From Halieaceae bacterium (lineage in GTDB: Bacteria; Pseudomonadota; Gammaproteobacteria; Pseudomonadales; Halieaceae): a DNA stretch of 12,430 nt. Below are positions 1-6,664 of this stretch, piece by piece. The position numbers and the translations under genes were made by a program. The first letter of the stretch is position 1; the number at the start of each line of letters is the position of its first letter. The stretch covers positions 3,919 through 16,348 of the forward strand of contig DPGN01000001.1 in assembly GCA_003523185.1 (NCBI GenBank), given 5' to 3'. Under the pieces are notes generated by a model. It was not told the origin of the DNA. It was given only the letters and a program-made list of their open reading frames with translations, and did not search any database.

Positions 1-816
1 GGGCCCAGCAGCCTATGCGAGGCGACAGGAGAGCCCTGGGGGCCTCACTTCCCGCAAGTCACCGTGGCAGACTGGGTCGAAACTCAAAAACGACTGGCTG
101 AACACCTGGATATTCGGCACTGGGCAGCGGTCATTGGCGGAAGTTTAGGTGGTATGCAGGCGCTGGAATGGTCGGTCCGGTATCCAGACTGGGTATCGCA
201 CTGTGTCGCTATTGCGGCCGCACCAGGTCTTACAGCACAGAACATCGCGTTTAATGAGATTGCTCGACAGGCAATATTTTCAGACCCTGAGTGGCACGAT
301 GGAAATTACTTGGAGGCCGCTTCCAACCCGGCGCAGGGCATAGCACTGGCGCGTATGGTGGGTCACCTCACCTATATGTCCGGCGACAAAATGAGCGATC
401 GCTTCGGCCGTGAATTACGACAGGGAAGTTTTGACCCACAAGATGACGAGGAGCCCGTTTTTCAGGTTGAAAGCTACCTTCGGTATCAAGGGAATCAGTT
501 TGTCGGCCGCTTTGACGCCAATACCTATGTGTTAATGACACGGGCGCTGGATCGATTTGATCTGTCAGCACGCGGACAAGGAAATCTAGCCGAAGCCCTG
601 AGAGACGCCAGTGCCGAGTTTTTAATTATCTCGTTCAGTTCTGACTGGCGTTTCGCACCATCGCGCTCCAAAGAAATGGCTAACGCATTGCTGTCCGCGG
701 AAAAACGGGTGACCTACTCGGATATCGAATCTGATGCAGGTCATGACGGCTTCCTCTTGGACGATGCGAATTATCTCGCTCTTTTCAGCGCGTGGATGGG
801 ACGGGTAGCTGCGTGA
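1..816 (+). CDS. metX: Homoserine O-acyltransferase MetX, 5'-truncated by window edge
   Basis: This is an alpha/beta-hydrolase-fold acyltransferase that activates homoserine for methionine synthesis in the cytoplasm. The reading frame is open from base 1, and family-typical sequence (GPSS near the left edge, then FPQVTVADW) lies upstream of the first GTG at 64. The gene therefore runs in from the left and is not a 250-residue protein starting there. The nucleophile serine sits in GGSLGGMQ (codon 142-144). The rest of the catalytic triad is expected from the Asp in SDWRFAP and the His in AGHDGF near the C-terminus. NIAFNEIARQAI is a strong family block. Many proteobacterial MetX proteins use succinyl-CoA rather than acetyl-CoA, and the acyl donor cannot be settled from this fragment. 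The stop codon overlaps the metW start by one base (TGATG), consistent with translational coupling and with MetW working alongside MetX. Confidence 0.95.
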   Translation, partial: GPSSLCEATGEPWGPHFPQVTVADWVETQKRLAEHLDIRHWAAVIGGSLGGMQALEWSVRYPDWVSHCVAIAAAPGLTAQNIAFNEIARQAIFSDPEWHDGNYLEAASNPAQGIALARMVGHLTYMSGDKMSDRFGRELRQGSFDPQDDEEPVFQVESYLRYQGNQFVGRFDANTYVLMTRALDRFDLSARGQGNLAEALRDASAEFLIISFSSDWRFAPSRSKEMANALLSAEKRVTYSDIESDAGHDGFLLDDANYLALFSAWMGRVAA

Positions 817-1403
817 TGCAACGTGGTGATATCGACACCATCGTGTCCTGGGTACCTGAGGGCGGTAAGGTCCTTGATCTCGGCTGTGGCGACGGGGAGC
901 TGCTGGATCGATTGCAGACCGAGAAAGGCGTTGAGGGCCTCGGCGTCGACATTGACCCTTCGAATATTATTGCCGCTGTCAGCAAGGGGCTGTGCGTCAT
1001 CCAGCAGGACATGGAAGATGGCTTGCAGAACTTTGAAGACAGCCGTTTTGACGCAGTGATTATTGCCTACTCGCTACAGGTGCTCGAGCGGCCCCACACC
1101 GTACTTGAACGAATTGTTGGCATTGGCAACGAGGCGATAGTGACCTTTCCTAACTTTGGGCACTGGCGATCTCGGCTATCACTCCTGCTCAGTGGGCGAA
1201 TGCCAAAGACCAAGGCGCTGCCCTACAGCTGGTTTGATACACCCAATATCCACTTTTGTACGGTCGCCGACTTTGAAACGCTCTGTAAAGACCTCAATAT
1301 CGTTGTGGTAGAACGCCGCATGTCCTCAAGCGTAAGGCTATTAGCGCGGCTTTGGCCCAATCTGTTTGCGAAGTCTGCGAGTTACAGGATCACCCGACGA
1401 TGA
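816..1403 (+). CDS. metW: MetW, methyltransferase-fold methionine biosynthesis protein
   Basis: This 195-residue protein is a class I SAM-methyltransferase-fold protein of the MetW family. It is encoded next to metX in many proteobacteria and associated with homoserine acylation. Motif I is DLGCGDGELL at about residues 21-30, followed by VDID at about 44-47. VTFPNFGHWRSR and PYSWFDTPNIHFCT in the second half are hallmark MetW blocks. The start chosen is ATG at 816, which overlaps the metX stop. GTG at 813 is an equally placed alternative, while the in-frame ATG at 792 lies inside metX and would add residues not seen in the family. The 3' end overlaps the following DUF4426 gene by four bases (ATGA at 1400-1403). 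Identity is secure; whether it methylates anything or acts as a MetX partner is not visible here. Confidence 0.93.
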   Translation: MQRGDIDTIVSWVPEGGKVLDLGCGDGELLDRLQTEKGVEGLGVDIDPSNIIAAVSKGLCVIQQDMEDGLQNFEDSRFDAVIIAYSLQVLERPHTVLERIVGIGNEAIVTFPNFGHWRSRLSLLLSGRMPKTKALPYSWFDTPNIHFCTVADFETLCKDLNIVVVERRMSSSVRLLARLWPNLFAKSASYRITRR

Positions 1404-1828
1404 AATACTTTTTCGCAGTCTGTTGCTTGCTATGGGCCACACTGGCAAGCGCTCAACAATCAGAGCGATTTGATGAATTCGAATTGCATTACAGCATTGT
1501 CTACAGCACCTTTTTAACGGCCGATATCGCTGCCCAATTCGGCATTCCAAGAGGCAAAGACAAAGCCATGCTAACTCTGAGCGTTAGGGATGCTGACGCA
1601 GGTGACGTCGAAGGGCGGCCCATGGAGATTTCCGGGCGAACCTGGGACCTCATTACAGGCGGAGACATGAAAATAAAAGAGGTGCGAGAAGGGCGGGCTA
1701 CCTACTACCTTATTCCGTTTGAGTTTCTCGATCGGGAGTACCGTTTTTTTGAATTTAATTTCACGCCCGAAGGGTCCGATAAGACCTACAGCTACACCTT
1801 CAAAACACAATTGTGGCGTCAGGAGTGA
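1400..1828 (+). CDS. DUF4426 family secreted protein
   Basis: This is a 142-residue hypothetical protein of the DUF4426 type, which commonly follows metW in gammaproteobacteria. The N-terminus is a classic Sec signal peptide: Met-Lys, a hydrophobic core FFAVCCLLWATL, and a likely signal peptidase I site ASA|QQ after residue 18. The mature part should therefore be periplasmic or exported. The adjacent cysteines at residues 8-9 lie inside the hydrophobic core and do not form a lipobox. The mature region looks beta-rich (for example the FEFNFTPEG and YSYTFKTQLW blocks), with no enzyme motif I can name. The start is ATG at 1400 because it gives the signal peptide; the earlier in-frame ATG at 1352 would prepend residues read from within metW. 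Function is unknown. Its fixed position suggests, but does not show, a link to the methionine operon. Confidence 0.85.
   Translation: MKYFFAVCCLLWATLASAQQSERFDEFELHYSIVYSTFLTADIAAQFGIPRGKDKAMLTLSVRDADAGDVEGRPMEISGRTWDLITGGDMKIKEVREGRATYYLIPFEFLDREYRFFEFNFTPEGSDKTYSYTFKTQLWRQE
1821..1825 (+). promoter_or_regulatory. Shine-Dalgarno site for rdgB
   Basis: AGGAG lies inside the last codons of the DUF4426 gene, nine bases before GTG 1835. It supports that GTG as the rdgB start. An in-frame stop (TGA at 1826-1828) excludes any earlier start. Confidence 0.75.
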
Positions 1829-1834
1829 CGCTGC

Positions 1835-2422
1835 GTGCCGTTCGTTTTAGCGAGCAATAACGCAGGAAAGCTCAGCGAATTCTCTGAGTTATTTCACCAT
1901 ATGGGCCTCACGGTAGCGCCACAGCGAGACTACGGTGTCACTGATGCCGATGAGACAGGCTTGTCGTTCATTGAAAATGCGTTGATCAAGGCGCGGCATG
2001 CATCAGAGGCCACAGGCTTACCGGCAATTGCAGACGACTCGGGTCTCGTCGTCCCGGCCCTAGGTGGTGCGCCGGGTATTTACTCGGCGCGCTATTCCGG
2101 TCTGGGTGACAGCGCTAACAACACCAAACTTCTGGACGAAATGAAGGGCTTGGAAGCCGAGGACCGCGCCGCCTTTTATGTGGCGGTTATCGCTGTCGTA
2201 AAGTCAGCAACAGATCCCATGCCAACCATTGCCGAGGGGCGATGGCATGGCAGCATTGGGTTTTCACCAAAAGGTGAAGGTGGATTCGGTTATGATCCCC
2301 TGTTTATTCCAGATGACGCTACAACGACCGCGGCCGAAATGGCCCGTGAAGACAAGCAGCGAGTCAGTCACCGCGCCAAGGCGCTCAAGGCACTTGAGCC
2401 GCTACTCAAGCAAGCTCGGTGA
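1835..2422 (+). CDS. rdgB: dITP/XTP pyrophosphatase RdgB (HAM1 family)
   Basis: This 195-residue enzyme hydrolyses non-canonical purine triphosphates (dITP, ITP, XTP) to monophosphate and pyrophosphate, keeping deaminated bases out of DNA and RNA. Family motifs appear in order: the substrate-loop SNNAGK (7-12), FIENALIKARHAS (45-57), the catalytic block ADDSGLVVPALGG (Asp68 is the probable general base, matching Asp69 of E. coli), GGFGYDPLF, and the C-terminal SHRAKAL. Length matches the family (about 195-200 residues). The start is GTG 1835, forced by the upstream in-frame stop and supported by an AGGAG site. The stop overlaps the hemW start by four bases (GTGA at 2419-2422). The rdgB-hemW pairing is common in gammaproteobacteria. 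Confidence 0.96.
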   Translation: MPFVLASNNAGKLSEFSELFHHMGLTVAPQRDYGVTDADETGLSFIENALIKARHASEATGLPAIADDSGLVVPALGGAPGIYSARYSGLGDSANNTKLLDEMKGLEAEDRAAFYVAVIAVVKSATDPMPTIAEGRWHGSIGFSPKGEGGFGYDPLFIPDDATTTAAEMAREDKQRVSHRAKALKALEPLLKQAR

Positions 2423-3567
2423 TTAAGCACATACCCCTAGCGTTATACGTCCATATTCCTTGGTGTGAACGCAAGTGTCCTTACTGCGACTTCAATTCTC
2501 ATGAGAACTTTGATCCTTCACTTGAGAGCCCCTACATCGACGCGCTTCTTAACGACTTAGATCAGCAACTTGGCTGGGCCGGAGGTCGCGAGCTCGTTTC
2601 TATCTTTTTCGGGGGTGGCACACCTAGCCTGTTCTCAGGTGATGCCATTCTGCGGATTCTAGAGGGTATCCAGCAGCGACTTCGATTAGCAGAACACTGC
2701 GAGATCACACTTGAAAGCAATCCGGGTAGCGCAGAGGCCCAAAAGTATGACGCCTACCGACACGCTGGGGTTAACCGTCTCAGTATCGGGGTACAAAGTT
2801 TTAACCAGCGGCACCTGTCTAAGCTCGGACGAATTCATTCGGGAGATGAGGCCAGCAAGGCGATAGCGTTGGCACGATCGGCGGGCTTTGATCGGCTGAA
2901 TATCGACTTAATGTATGGCCTCCCCGACCAAACGATAGAAGACGGGCTGGAGGACATTAGCACCGGGATTGAGCACGGAATCGATCACTTCTCTTGGTAT
3001 CAGCTCACCATTGAACGCAACACCGCGTTTTGGTCAGCCCCACCTTTATTGCCGACAGACGACCTAATTGAGCCCATGCAGCAAAAGGCTGAGGCGCTAT
3101 TCAATGCAGCAGGAATAGCACAATACGAAGTCTCGGCGTGGAGCGCCTCGGGACAGAGATCGATTCATAACCTCAATTACTGGCAATTTGGTGACTATCT
3201 AGCGATTGGCGCGGGCGCGCATGGCAAAGTGACTGACGCGATGGGAGTGCACCGTTTCAATCGGACGCGGCATCCAAAACATTACCTTGAACAATTCGCG
3301 ACACCTCTGACCACTCCGCACTCTCCGCAATTGCGGACCATTGAGCCATCGGATCTTCCAGCGGAATTCATGATGAACGCCCTAAGACTCAAGGAGGGCG
3401 TTGACGCGACCTTATTTGAGAAGAGGACTGCACTCTCGCGAGAAGTAGTTCGCCAGAATTTGGAGGAGCAGCGTCGCCGAGGGCTAATAGAAGGGGACAC
3501 GACCAACCTCAAAGCCACCGCTAGAGGTTATCAATACCTAGACACACTCATCGAGGCATTTGTTTAG
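2419..3567 (+). CDS. hemW: HemW, radical-SAM heme chaperone (coproporphyrinogen oxidase-like)
   Basis: This is a 382-residue radical-SAM protein. CxxxCxxC is at Cys16, Cys20 and Cys23 in HIPWCERKCPYCDFNSH. The residue two positions after the last Cys is Phe, as in HemW, whereas true HemN oxidases carry a fourth Cys there. GGGTPS (65-70) is the usual SAM-contact motif, and LESNPG, NRLSIGVQSF and DLMYGLPDQT follow in family order. The C-terminal HemN_C-like domain includes FMMNALRLKEGVD. HemW homologues bind heme and are thought to deliver it to respiratory proteins; they are often mis-annotated as oxygen-independent coproporphyrinogen III oxidase. GTG 2419 overlaps the rdgB stop, so translation is probably coupled. 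It is the last gene of the metX operon, and no convincing intrinsic terminator follows. Confidence 0.95.
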   Translation: MIKHIPLALYVHIPWCERKCPYCDFNSHENFDPSLESPYIDALLNDLDQQLGWAGGRELVSIFFGGGTPSLFSGDAILRILEGIQQRLRLAEHCEITLESNPGSAEAQKYDAYRHAGVNRLSIGVQSFNQRHLSKLGRIHSGDEASKAIALARSAGFDRLNIDLMYGLPDQTIEDGLEDISTGIEHGIDHFSWYQLTIERNTAFWSAPPLLPTDDLIEPMQQKAEALFNAAGIAQYEVSAWSASGQRSIHNLNYWQFGDYLAIGAGAHGKVTDAMGVHRFNRTRHPKHYLEQFATPLTTPHSPQLRTIEPSDLPAEFMMNALRLKEGVDATLFEKRTALSREVVRQNLEEQRRRGLIEGDTTNLKATARGYQYLDTLIEAFV

Positions 3568-3668
3568 CGCTGGGTCAGACAATTTATTGGCGCCCAAATG
3601 AGAGCTGTTAACAAAGAAGCTTTCAGTGGTGAGCGCTGTCGTTAGACGGTACTTTGACTAGCAACCTC

Positions 3669-4355
3669 TCAGTGTTTGGTGAACAGTAGGTCCCAGACGC
3701 CATGACCCAAGCGATGGCCTCTACGTTCAAACTTGGTTTCAGGCCGGGACTCGGGCCGAGGGGAAAACTGTCGCTCACCAGCCACATTCTCTAGCGCTTC
3801 CGTCGCAGATAGCACATCCATCATATGTTCGGCGTAAGGCTCCCAGTCTGTTGCCAGATGCATATGACCGCCGGAGGCGAGTCTAGAGACCGCGAGGCTT
3901 ACGAAGTCAGGCTGAATCAAACGCCGCTTATGATGCCGTTTTTTATGCCAAGGGTCGGGAAAAAAGATTTGCATGAGATCAACCGAGTTGACCGGTATGA
4001 CATCCTCTAACACCTGCACCGCATCATCAGAAAATACCTTTAAATTGCGAATGCCGCATCGCTCGACATCAGCCAAAAGCTTACCAACGCCGGGCGTGTG
4101 CACTTCGATACCGAGGTACCGCGATTCGGGGTTTTGCTCGGCCATGGCAACAAGACTGTCACCCATGCCAAAACCGATTTCCAGCACTCGTGGACCCGCC
4201 ACGTCAAAGCTCGAATGCCAATCGAATTGGTTATCAGACAAGGTGAAGCCATGTTTTGGAAATCCGATATCCCATCCAGCCTTTTGACTATCCGTCATGC
4301 GGCCGGTTCGAATAACAAAGCTTCGAATACGACGTGATAAATCGGAGTCACTCAT
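3669..4355 (-). CDS. trmB: tRNA (guanine46-N7)-methyltransferase TrmB
   Basis: This 228-residue SAM-dependent enzyme makes m7G46 in the variable loop of tRNAs. Visible motifs are RRIRSFVIRTGR at the N-terminus (8-19), the SAM loop LEIGFGMGDSLVAMA (58-72), LGIEVHTPGVG (81-91), the family-defining FFPDPWHKKRHHKRR (131-145), TDWEPYAEHM (169-178), and the C-terminal PRPESRPETKFERRGHRLGHGVWDL block (split here for length: PRPESRPETKFE then RRGHRLGHGVWDL). The start is taken as ATG 4355, giving an eight-base overlap with the upstream DUF423 gene. An in-frame GTG at 4370 would add five residues; neither has a clear Shine-Dalgarno site. It is the last gene of the minus-strand block and is probably transcribed from rpoH or further upstream. 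Confidence 0.95.
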   Translation of the reverse strand: MSDSDLSRRIRSFVIRTGRMTDSQKAGWDIGFPKHGFTLSDNQFDWHSSFDVAGPRVLEIGFGMGDSLVAMAEQNPESRYLGIEVHTPGVGKLLADVERCGIRNLKVFSDDAVQVLEDVIPVNSVDLMQIFFPDPWHKKRHHKRRLIQPDFVSLAVSRLASGGHMHLATDWEPYAEHMMDVLSATEALENVAGERQFSPRPESRPETKFERRGHRLGHGVWDLLFTKH

Positions 4356-4734
4356 GGCCAGGGTAGTCACTAGTAAAAGCAGCTAGGCCAGCGCAGAGCC
4401 AACCCAGCATAAAGCACAAGCCCCCAAAAGGCGTCACGGCACCTAAGGCAGGAATATCGAGCAAGACCAACGCGTACAAGCTCCCGGAAAACAGGGCAAT
4501 GCCCATAACGAAGCTAGTTTGTGCTCTCACTACCCAGGGTGATTGTGCGCCTCGAAACACTGCCGCCAGCGCTAACATCCCTAGAACATGAAACATGTGA
4601 TAGTCGACAGCCGTCGCCCAAGTAGCTTGGCGTGATTCTGGAATACTTGAGGAGAGTGCATGGGCACCGAACGCGCCTAGTGCGACGGCCATCAAGCCCA
4701 AAAGGCAGGCGATAACAATGAAAGACGACCGCAT
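4348..4734 (-). CDS. DUF423 family inner-membrane protein (YgdD-like)
   Basis: This is a small hydrophobic protein of 128 residues in the DUF423 family. Four membrane segments can be drawn at about residues 5-27, 47-63, 72-92 and 97-120. The family hallmark GAFGAHAL (20-27) ends the first segment, and the segment-2 region begins YHMFHVLGMLALA. GxLYxL-like and PFGGLCFMLGW blocks follow. The biochemical function of the family is not established. It starts 12 bases after the rpoH stop and overlaps trmB, so it is almost certainly cotranscribed with both. No good ribosome-binding site precedes the ATG, consistent with coupling to rpoH translation. The family call is firm; any role in stress or membrane physiology would be guesswork. 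Confidence 0.88.
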   Translation of the reverse strand: MRSSFIVIACLLGLMAVALGAFGAHALSSSIPESRQATWATAVDYHMFHVLGMLALAAVFRGAQSPWVVRAQTSFVMGIALFSGSLYALVLLDIPALGAVTPFGGLCFMLGWLCAGLAAFTSDYPGHE

Positions 4735-4746
4735 GTTAGAGCTGGG

Positions 4747-5622
4747 TTAAGCGACCATCCCCGTACGGAGCTTTTTCATCGCATTATTCTCTAGCTGGCG
4801 AATTCGCTCAGCGGATACGCCGTACTCGTCAGCGAGCTCATGAAGTGTTGCCTTCGGCTCAGCAAGCCATCGCCGCGCAACAATATCTCTGCTTCGAGAG
4901 TCGAGTGCTGACAATGCTTGCGCCAACTGGCTTTCCTCGTGGCTCACATAGTCTGCGGCTTCAACGACAAGTGCTGGATCGTCAGAGTGATCCTCTAGGT
5001 AATGCTGAGGCGCCTGCCAAGCAGACTCTTCGTCTGCATCCACAGGAAGATCAAACGCGACATCTCGGCTCGAAAGCCGGCTTTCCATCCGAGTTACCTC
5101 GGCAGGATCAACACCCAAGTCCTCCGCAATCGCAAGAGTCTCATCATGAGTTAACCAATGCGTACCGGTCTTCTGGCTTCGCAAATTAAAGAACAGTTTG
5201 CGCTGAGCTTTCGTGGTGGCGACTTTAACAATACGCCAGTTCTTAAGAATGTACTCGTGCATCTCAGCTTTGATCCAATGCACAGCAAACGAAACCAGCC
5301 GCACGCCTTTGGTCGGATCAAAGCGCTTTACAGCCTTCATAAGGCCGACATTACCCTCTTGGATAAGATCAGCCTCTTGTAAACCGTAGCCCGAATAACT
5401 GCGGGCCACGTGAACTACGAAGCGCAAGTGAGCGAGTACTAACTCACGTGCTGAGTCAACGCAGTTCTCATAAAATAGGCGTTCTGCCAATTCGCGCTCA
5501 CGCTCGGGCGTCAGCACAGAAATCGCGCTGACGGTCTGAACGTATGCTGCTAAATTGGCCCCAGGCGCCATGCTCAAAATGGCGTTTGGTGTCAATGCAA
5601 CTGAAGTATTTGTCTCGGTCAT
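4747..5622 (-). CDS. rpoH: RNA polymerase heat-shock sigma factor RpoH (sigma-32)
   Basis: This 291-residue group 3 sigma-70-family factor directs RNA polymerase to heat-shock promoters. Region 2 includes DLIQEGNVGLMKAVKRFDP (85-103, core binding and -10 recognition). The diagnostic RpoH box QRKLFFNLR is at 140-148. Region 4.2 is a helix-turn-helix at about 258-286, with SAERIRQLENNAMKKLR for -35 contact. Length is close to E. coli RpoH. The start is ATG 5622, because GAGGAG lies eight bases upstream; the longer frame beginning at TTG 5628 would leave only about two bases after that site. It follows ftsX as in E. coli. The 79-base leader carries a perfect CIRCE operator plus candidate sigma-E and sigma-70-like promoters, so expression probably responds to HrcA and envelope stress. 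I did not evaluate an mRNA thermosensor structure around the start. Confidence 0.97.
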   Translation of the reverse strand: MTETNTSVALTPNAILSMAPGANLAAYVQTVSAISVLTPERERELAERLFYENCVDSARELVLAHLRFVVHVARSYSGYGLQEADLIQEGNVGLMKAVKRFDPTKGVRLVSFAVHWIKAEMHEYILKNWRIVKVATTKAQRKLFFNLRSQKTGTHWLTHDETLAIAEDLGVDPAEVTRMESRLSSRDVAFDLPVDADEESAWQAPQHYLEDHSDDPALVVEAADYVSHEESQLAQALSALDSRSRDIVARRWLAEPKATLHELADEYGVSAERIRQLENNAMKKLRTGMVA

Positions 5623-5630
5623 ACCCAAAA

Positions 5631-5636
5631 CTCCTC
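5631..5636 (-). promoter_or_regulatory. Shine-Dalgarno site for rpoH
   Basis: On the minus strand the bases read GAGGAG, eight bases before ATG 5622. This spacing selects ATG over the in-frame TTG at 5628. Confidence 0.8.
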
Positions 5637-5648
5637 ACTTGAGCGCTG

Positions 5649-5678
5649 ATTTTAGCACTCTTCATCTGAGAGTGCTAA
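5649..5678 (-). promoter_or_regulatory. Candidate sigma-70-like promoter of rpoH with extended -10
   Basis: Read on the minus strand, TTAGCA (5678-5673, 4/6 match to TTGACA) is followed after 18 bases by TAAAAT (5654-5649, 5/6 match to TATAAT). A TG one base upstream gives an extended -10 (TGCTAAAAT). Transcription would begin near 5642, leaving a leader of about 20 bases that includes GAGGAG. The -35 lies in one CIRCE arm and the -10 straddles the end of the other, so a repressor bound there would occlude polymerase. This is motif matching only; the A/T-rich CIRCE arm TTAGCA makes a chance -35 match possible. Confidence 0.45.
5652..5678. promoter_or_regulatory. CIRCE operator (HrcA-binding inverted repeat) upstream of rpoH
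   Basis: The sequence is a perfect nine-base inverted repeat, TTAGCACTC (5652-5660), a nine-base spacer (5661-5669), and GAGTGCTAA (5670-5678). Arms and spacer length match the classical CIRCE consensus exactly. CIRCE is the operator of HrcA, the repressor whose activity depends on the GroEL chaperonin. It normally sits before groESL or hrcA-grpE-dnaK operons. Here it lies 29 bases before the rpoH start codon and overlaps both candidate promoters. The site is read directly; HrcA control of rpoH is inferred, and no hrcA gene is in this window. Confidence 0.92.
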
Positions 5679-5694
5679 TTGGCGGAAAAGTTCC
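5667..5694 (-). promoter_or_regulatory. Candidate sigma-E (RpoE) promoter of rpoH
   Basis: On the minus strand GGAACTT (5694-5688), continuing as GGAACTTTTCC, matches the sigma-E -35 consensus exactly. It is followed after 16 bases by TCTCA (5671-5667), which fits the TCnnA pattern of sigma-E -10 elements. In E. coli rpoH has a sigma-E-dependent promoter (P3) with a closely similar layout, GAACTT-N16-TCTGA. The expected start point falls within the CIRCE element, so this promoter should also be blocked by HrcA. Confidence 0.6.
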
Positions 5695-5701
5695 GCAGAG
5701 C

Positions 5702-6664
5702 CTACTTCGGTTGAATTCGAGTGAGATGGAGTTGAGCTGAATACCATGCGCTGATTAAGCCGAGTCCAGCACCCATCAAAATGAGCACAAACAAGTCAGA
5801 CGGAACAAGCGAAGGTACGGCGGGAACCTGATCATACAGTTCGAAAAGGCGGTTAACCGGTGCATTGAGTGCCATCAGCGCAAGGCCGCTGAGAAAGCTC
5901 GCCATCACTCCTCCGAGTGCACCGGTAAACAACCCGGTATACAAAAAGGGACGTCGGGCAAAGGCATTGCCGCCACCGATCAGCTTGATAACTACGATCT
6001 CATCTCGCCGCGCTTCAATGCCCAAGCGCAAGGTGTTACCCAGGGTTAAAACGACGCCCAGCGCCATGACAAGAAATAAAACAGACGCCGTTGTCCGCAG
6101 TAAATCCGTGAATGCGTTCAGCCGCTTGAGCCAACGGCTGTCAAGAATGACTTGTGAGACACCGGTAAGCGCACCCAGATCTATTTGTAGTTGCTCTAAA
6201 CCTGCTGTCCTCACATTCGCCTTAGGGTATACCCACAATGAATGGGGCAATGGGTTACTGCTCAGTCGCTCAACGAGATCCTGCAAACCAGTGGCAGCCG
6301 TGAACTCGGCCAACGCGCGATCTCGGTCAACCAATTTAACCTCAGCGATACCGGGTTTACGCATTACATGTTCCCGAATGCGCGCTGCCTCCTCGTAGGT
6401 CACAGTGCCATCGAGTAGCAATGACAGTTGGGGAGGCGAATCCAGCTGCTCGATTTGGCCCTGTACAGCTGTCGCAATCGATATCCCCAAGTGTGGCAGG
6501 GCAAGTGCGACGCCGATGACTAAAATAGTCAGAAAATTGGATACCGGTGCCTGTAGCAGCTTTTCATAGCTGGCCTGCGCCGCCTGACGATGGTGATGGA
6601 ACCAGGTGCTAATCGGTGGGCGGGGACCCACGCCAATACCAGCCGCTGACTGCTGATTCGACAT
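5702..6664 (-). CDS. ftsX: Cell division protein FtsX, membrane subunit of FtsEX
   Basis: This 320-residue integral membrane protein partners the ATPase FtsE at the septal ring. FtsEX controls septal peptidoglycan hydrolases through periplasmic activators in related bacteria. The layout is typical: a cytoplasmic N-terminal extension (about 1-42, with HHH at 23-25), TM1 at 43-66, a periplasmic domain at about 67-185 containing SSNPLPHSLWV, then TM2 at 191-214, TM3 at 240-266 and TM4 at 290-311. LTLGNTLRLGIEARRDEIVVIKLIG at about 206-230 is the conserved cytoplasmic loop (blocks LTLGNTLRLGIEARR and DEIVVIKLIG). The ATG overlaps the ftsE stop (TGATG), so the subunits are translationally coupled. 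The ftsYEX-rpoH order matches E. coli. Confidence 0.96.
   Translation of the reverse strand: MSNQQSAAGIGVGPRPPISTWFHHHRQAAQASYEKLLQAPVSNFLTILVIGVALALPHLGISIATAVQGQIEQLDSPPQLSLLLDGTVTYEEAARIREHVMRKPGIAEVKLVDRDRALAEFTAATGLQDLVERLSSNPLPHSLWVYPKANVRTAGLEQLQIDLGALTGVSQVILDSRWLKRLNAFTDLLRTTASVLFLVMALGVVLTLGNTLRLGIEARRDEIVVIKLIGGGNAFARRPFLYTGLFTGALGGVMASFLSGLALMALNAPVNRLFELYDQVPAVPSLVPSDLFVLILMGAGLGLISAWYSAQLHLTRIQPK

Noticed and set aside
64..816. Treating GTG 64 as the metX start
   Set aside because: MetX-like sequence continues upstream in frame to base 1, so the gene is cut by the window edge.
3568..3668. Search for a bidirectional terminator between convergent hemW and trmB
   Set aside because: Only a four-base stem (TTGG/CCAA) and no T-run were found; nothing annotatable in this gap.
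5682..5696. GCGGAA-AAG-TTCCGC hairpin between ftsX and rpoH, considered as an ftsX terminator
   Set aside because: No T-run follows it in the direction of transcription, and the GGAACTTTTCC half is better explained as the sigma-E -35 element.
5865..6398. 177-codon open frame on the plus strand
   Set aside because: It is antisense to ftsX, has low-complexity Ser/Arg/Thr-rich sequence and no family resemblance; it is a shadow of the ftsX reading frame.
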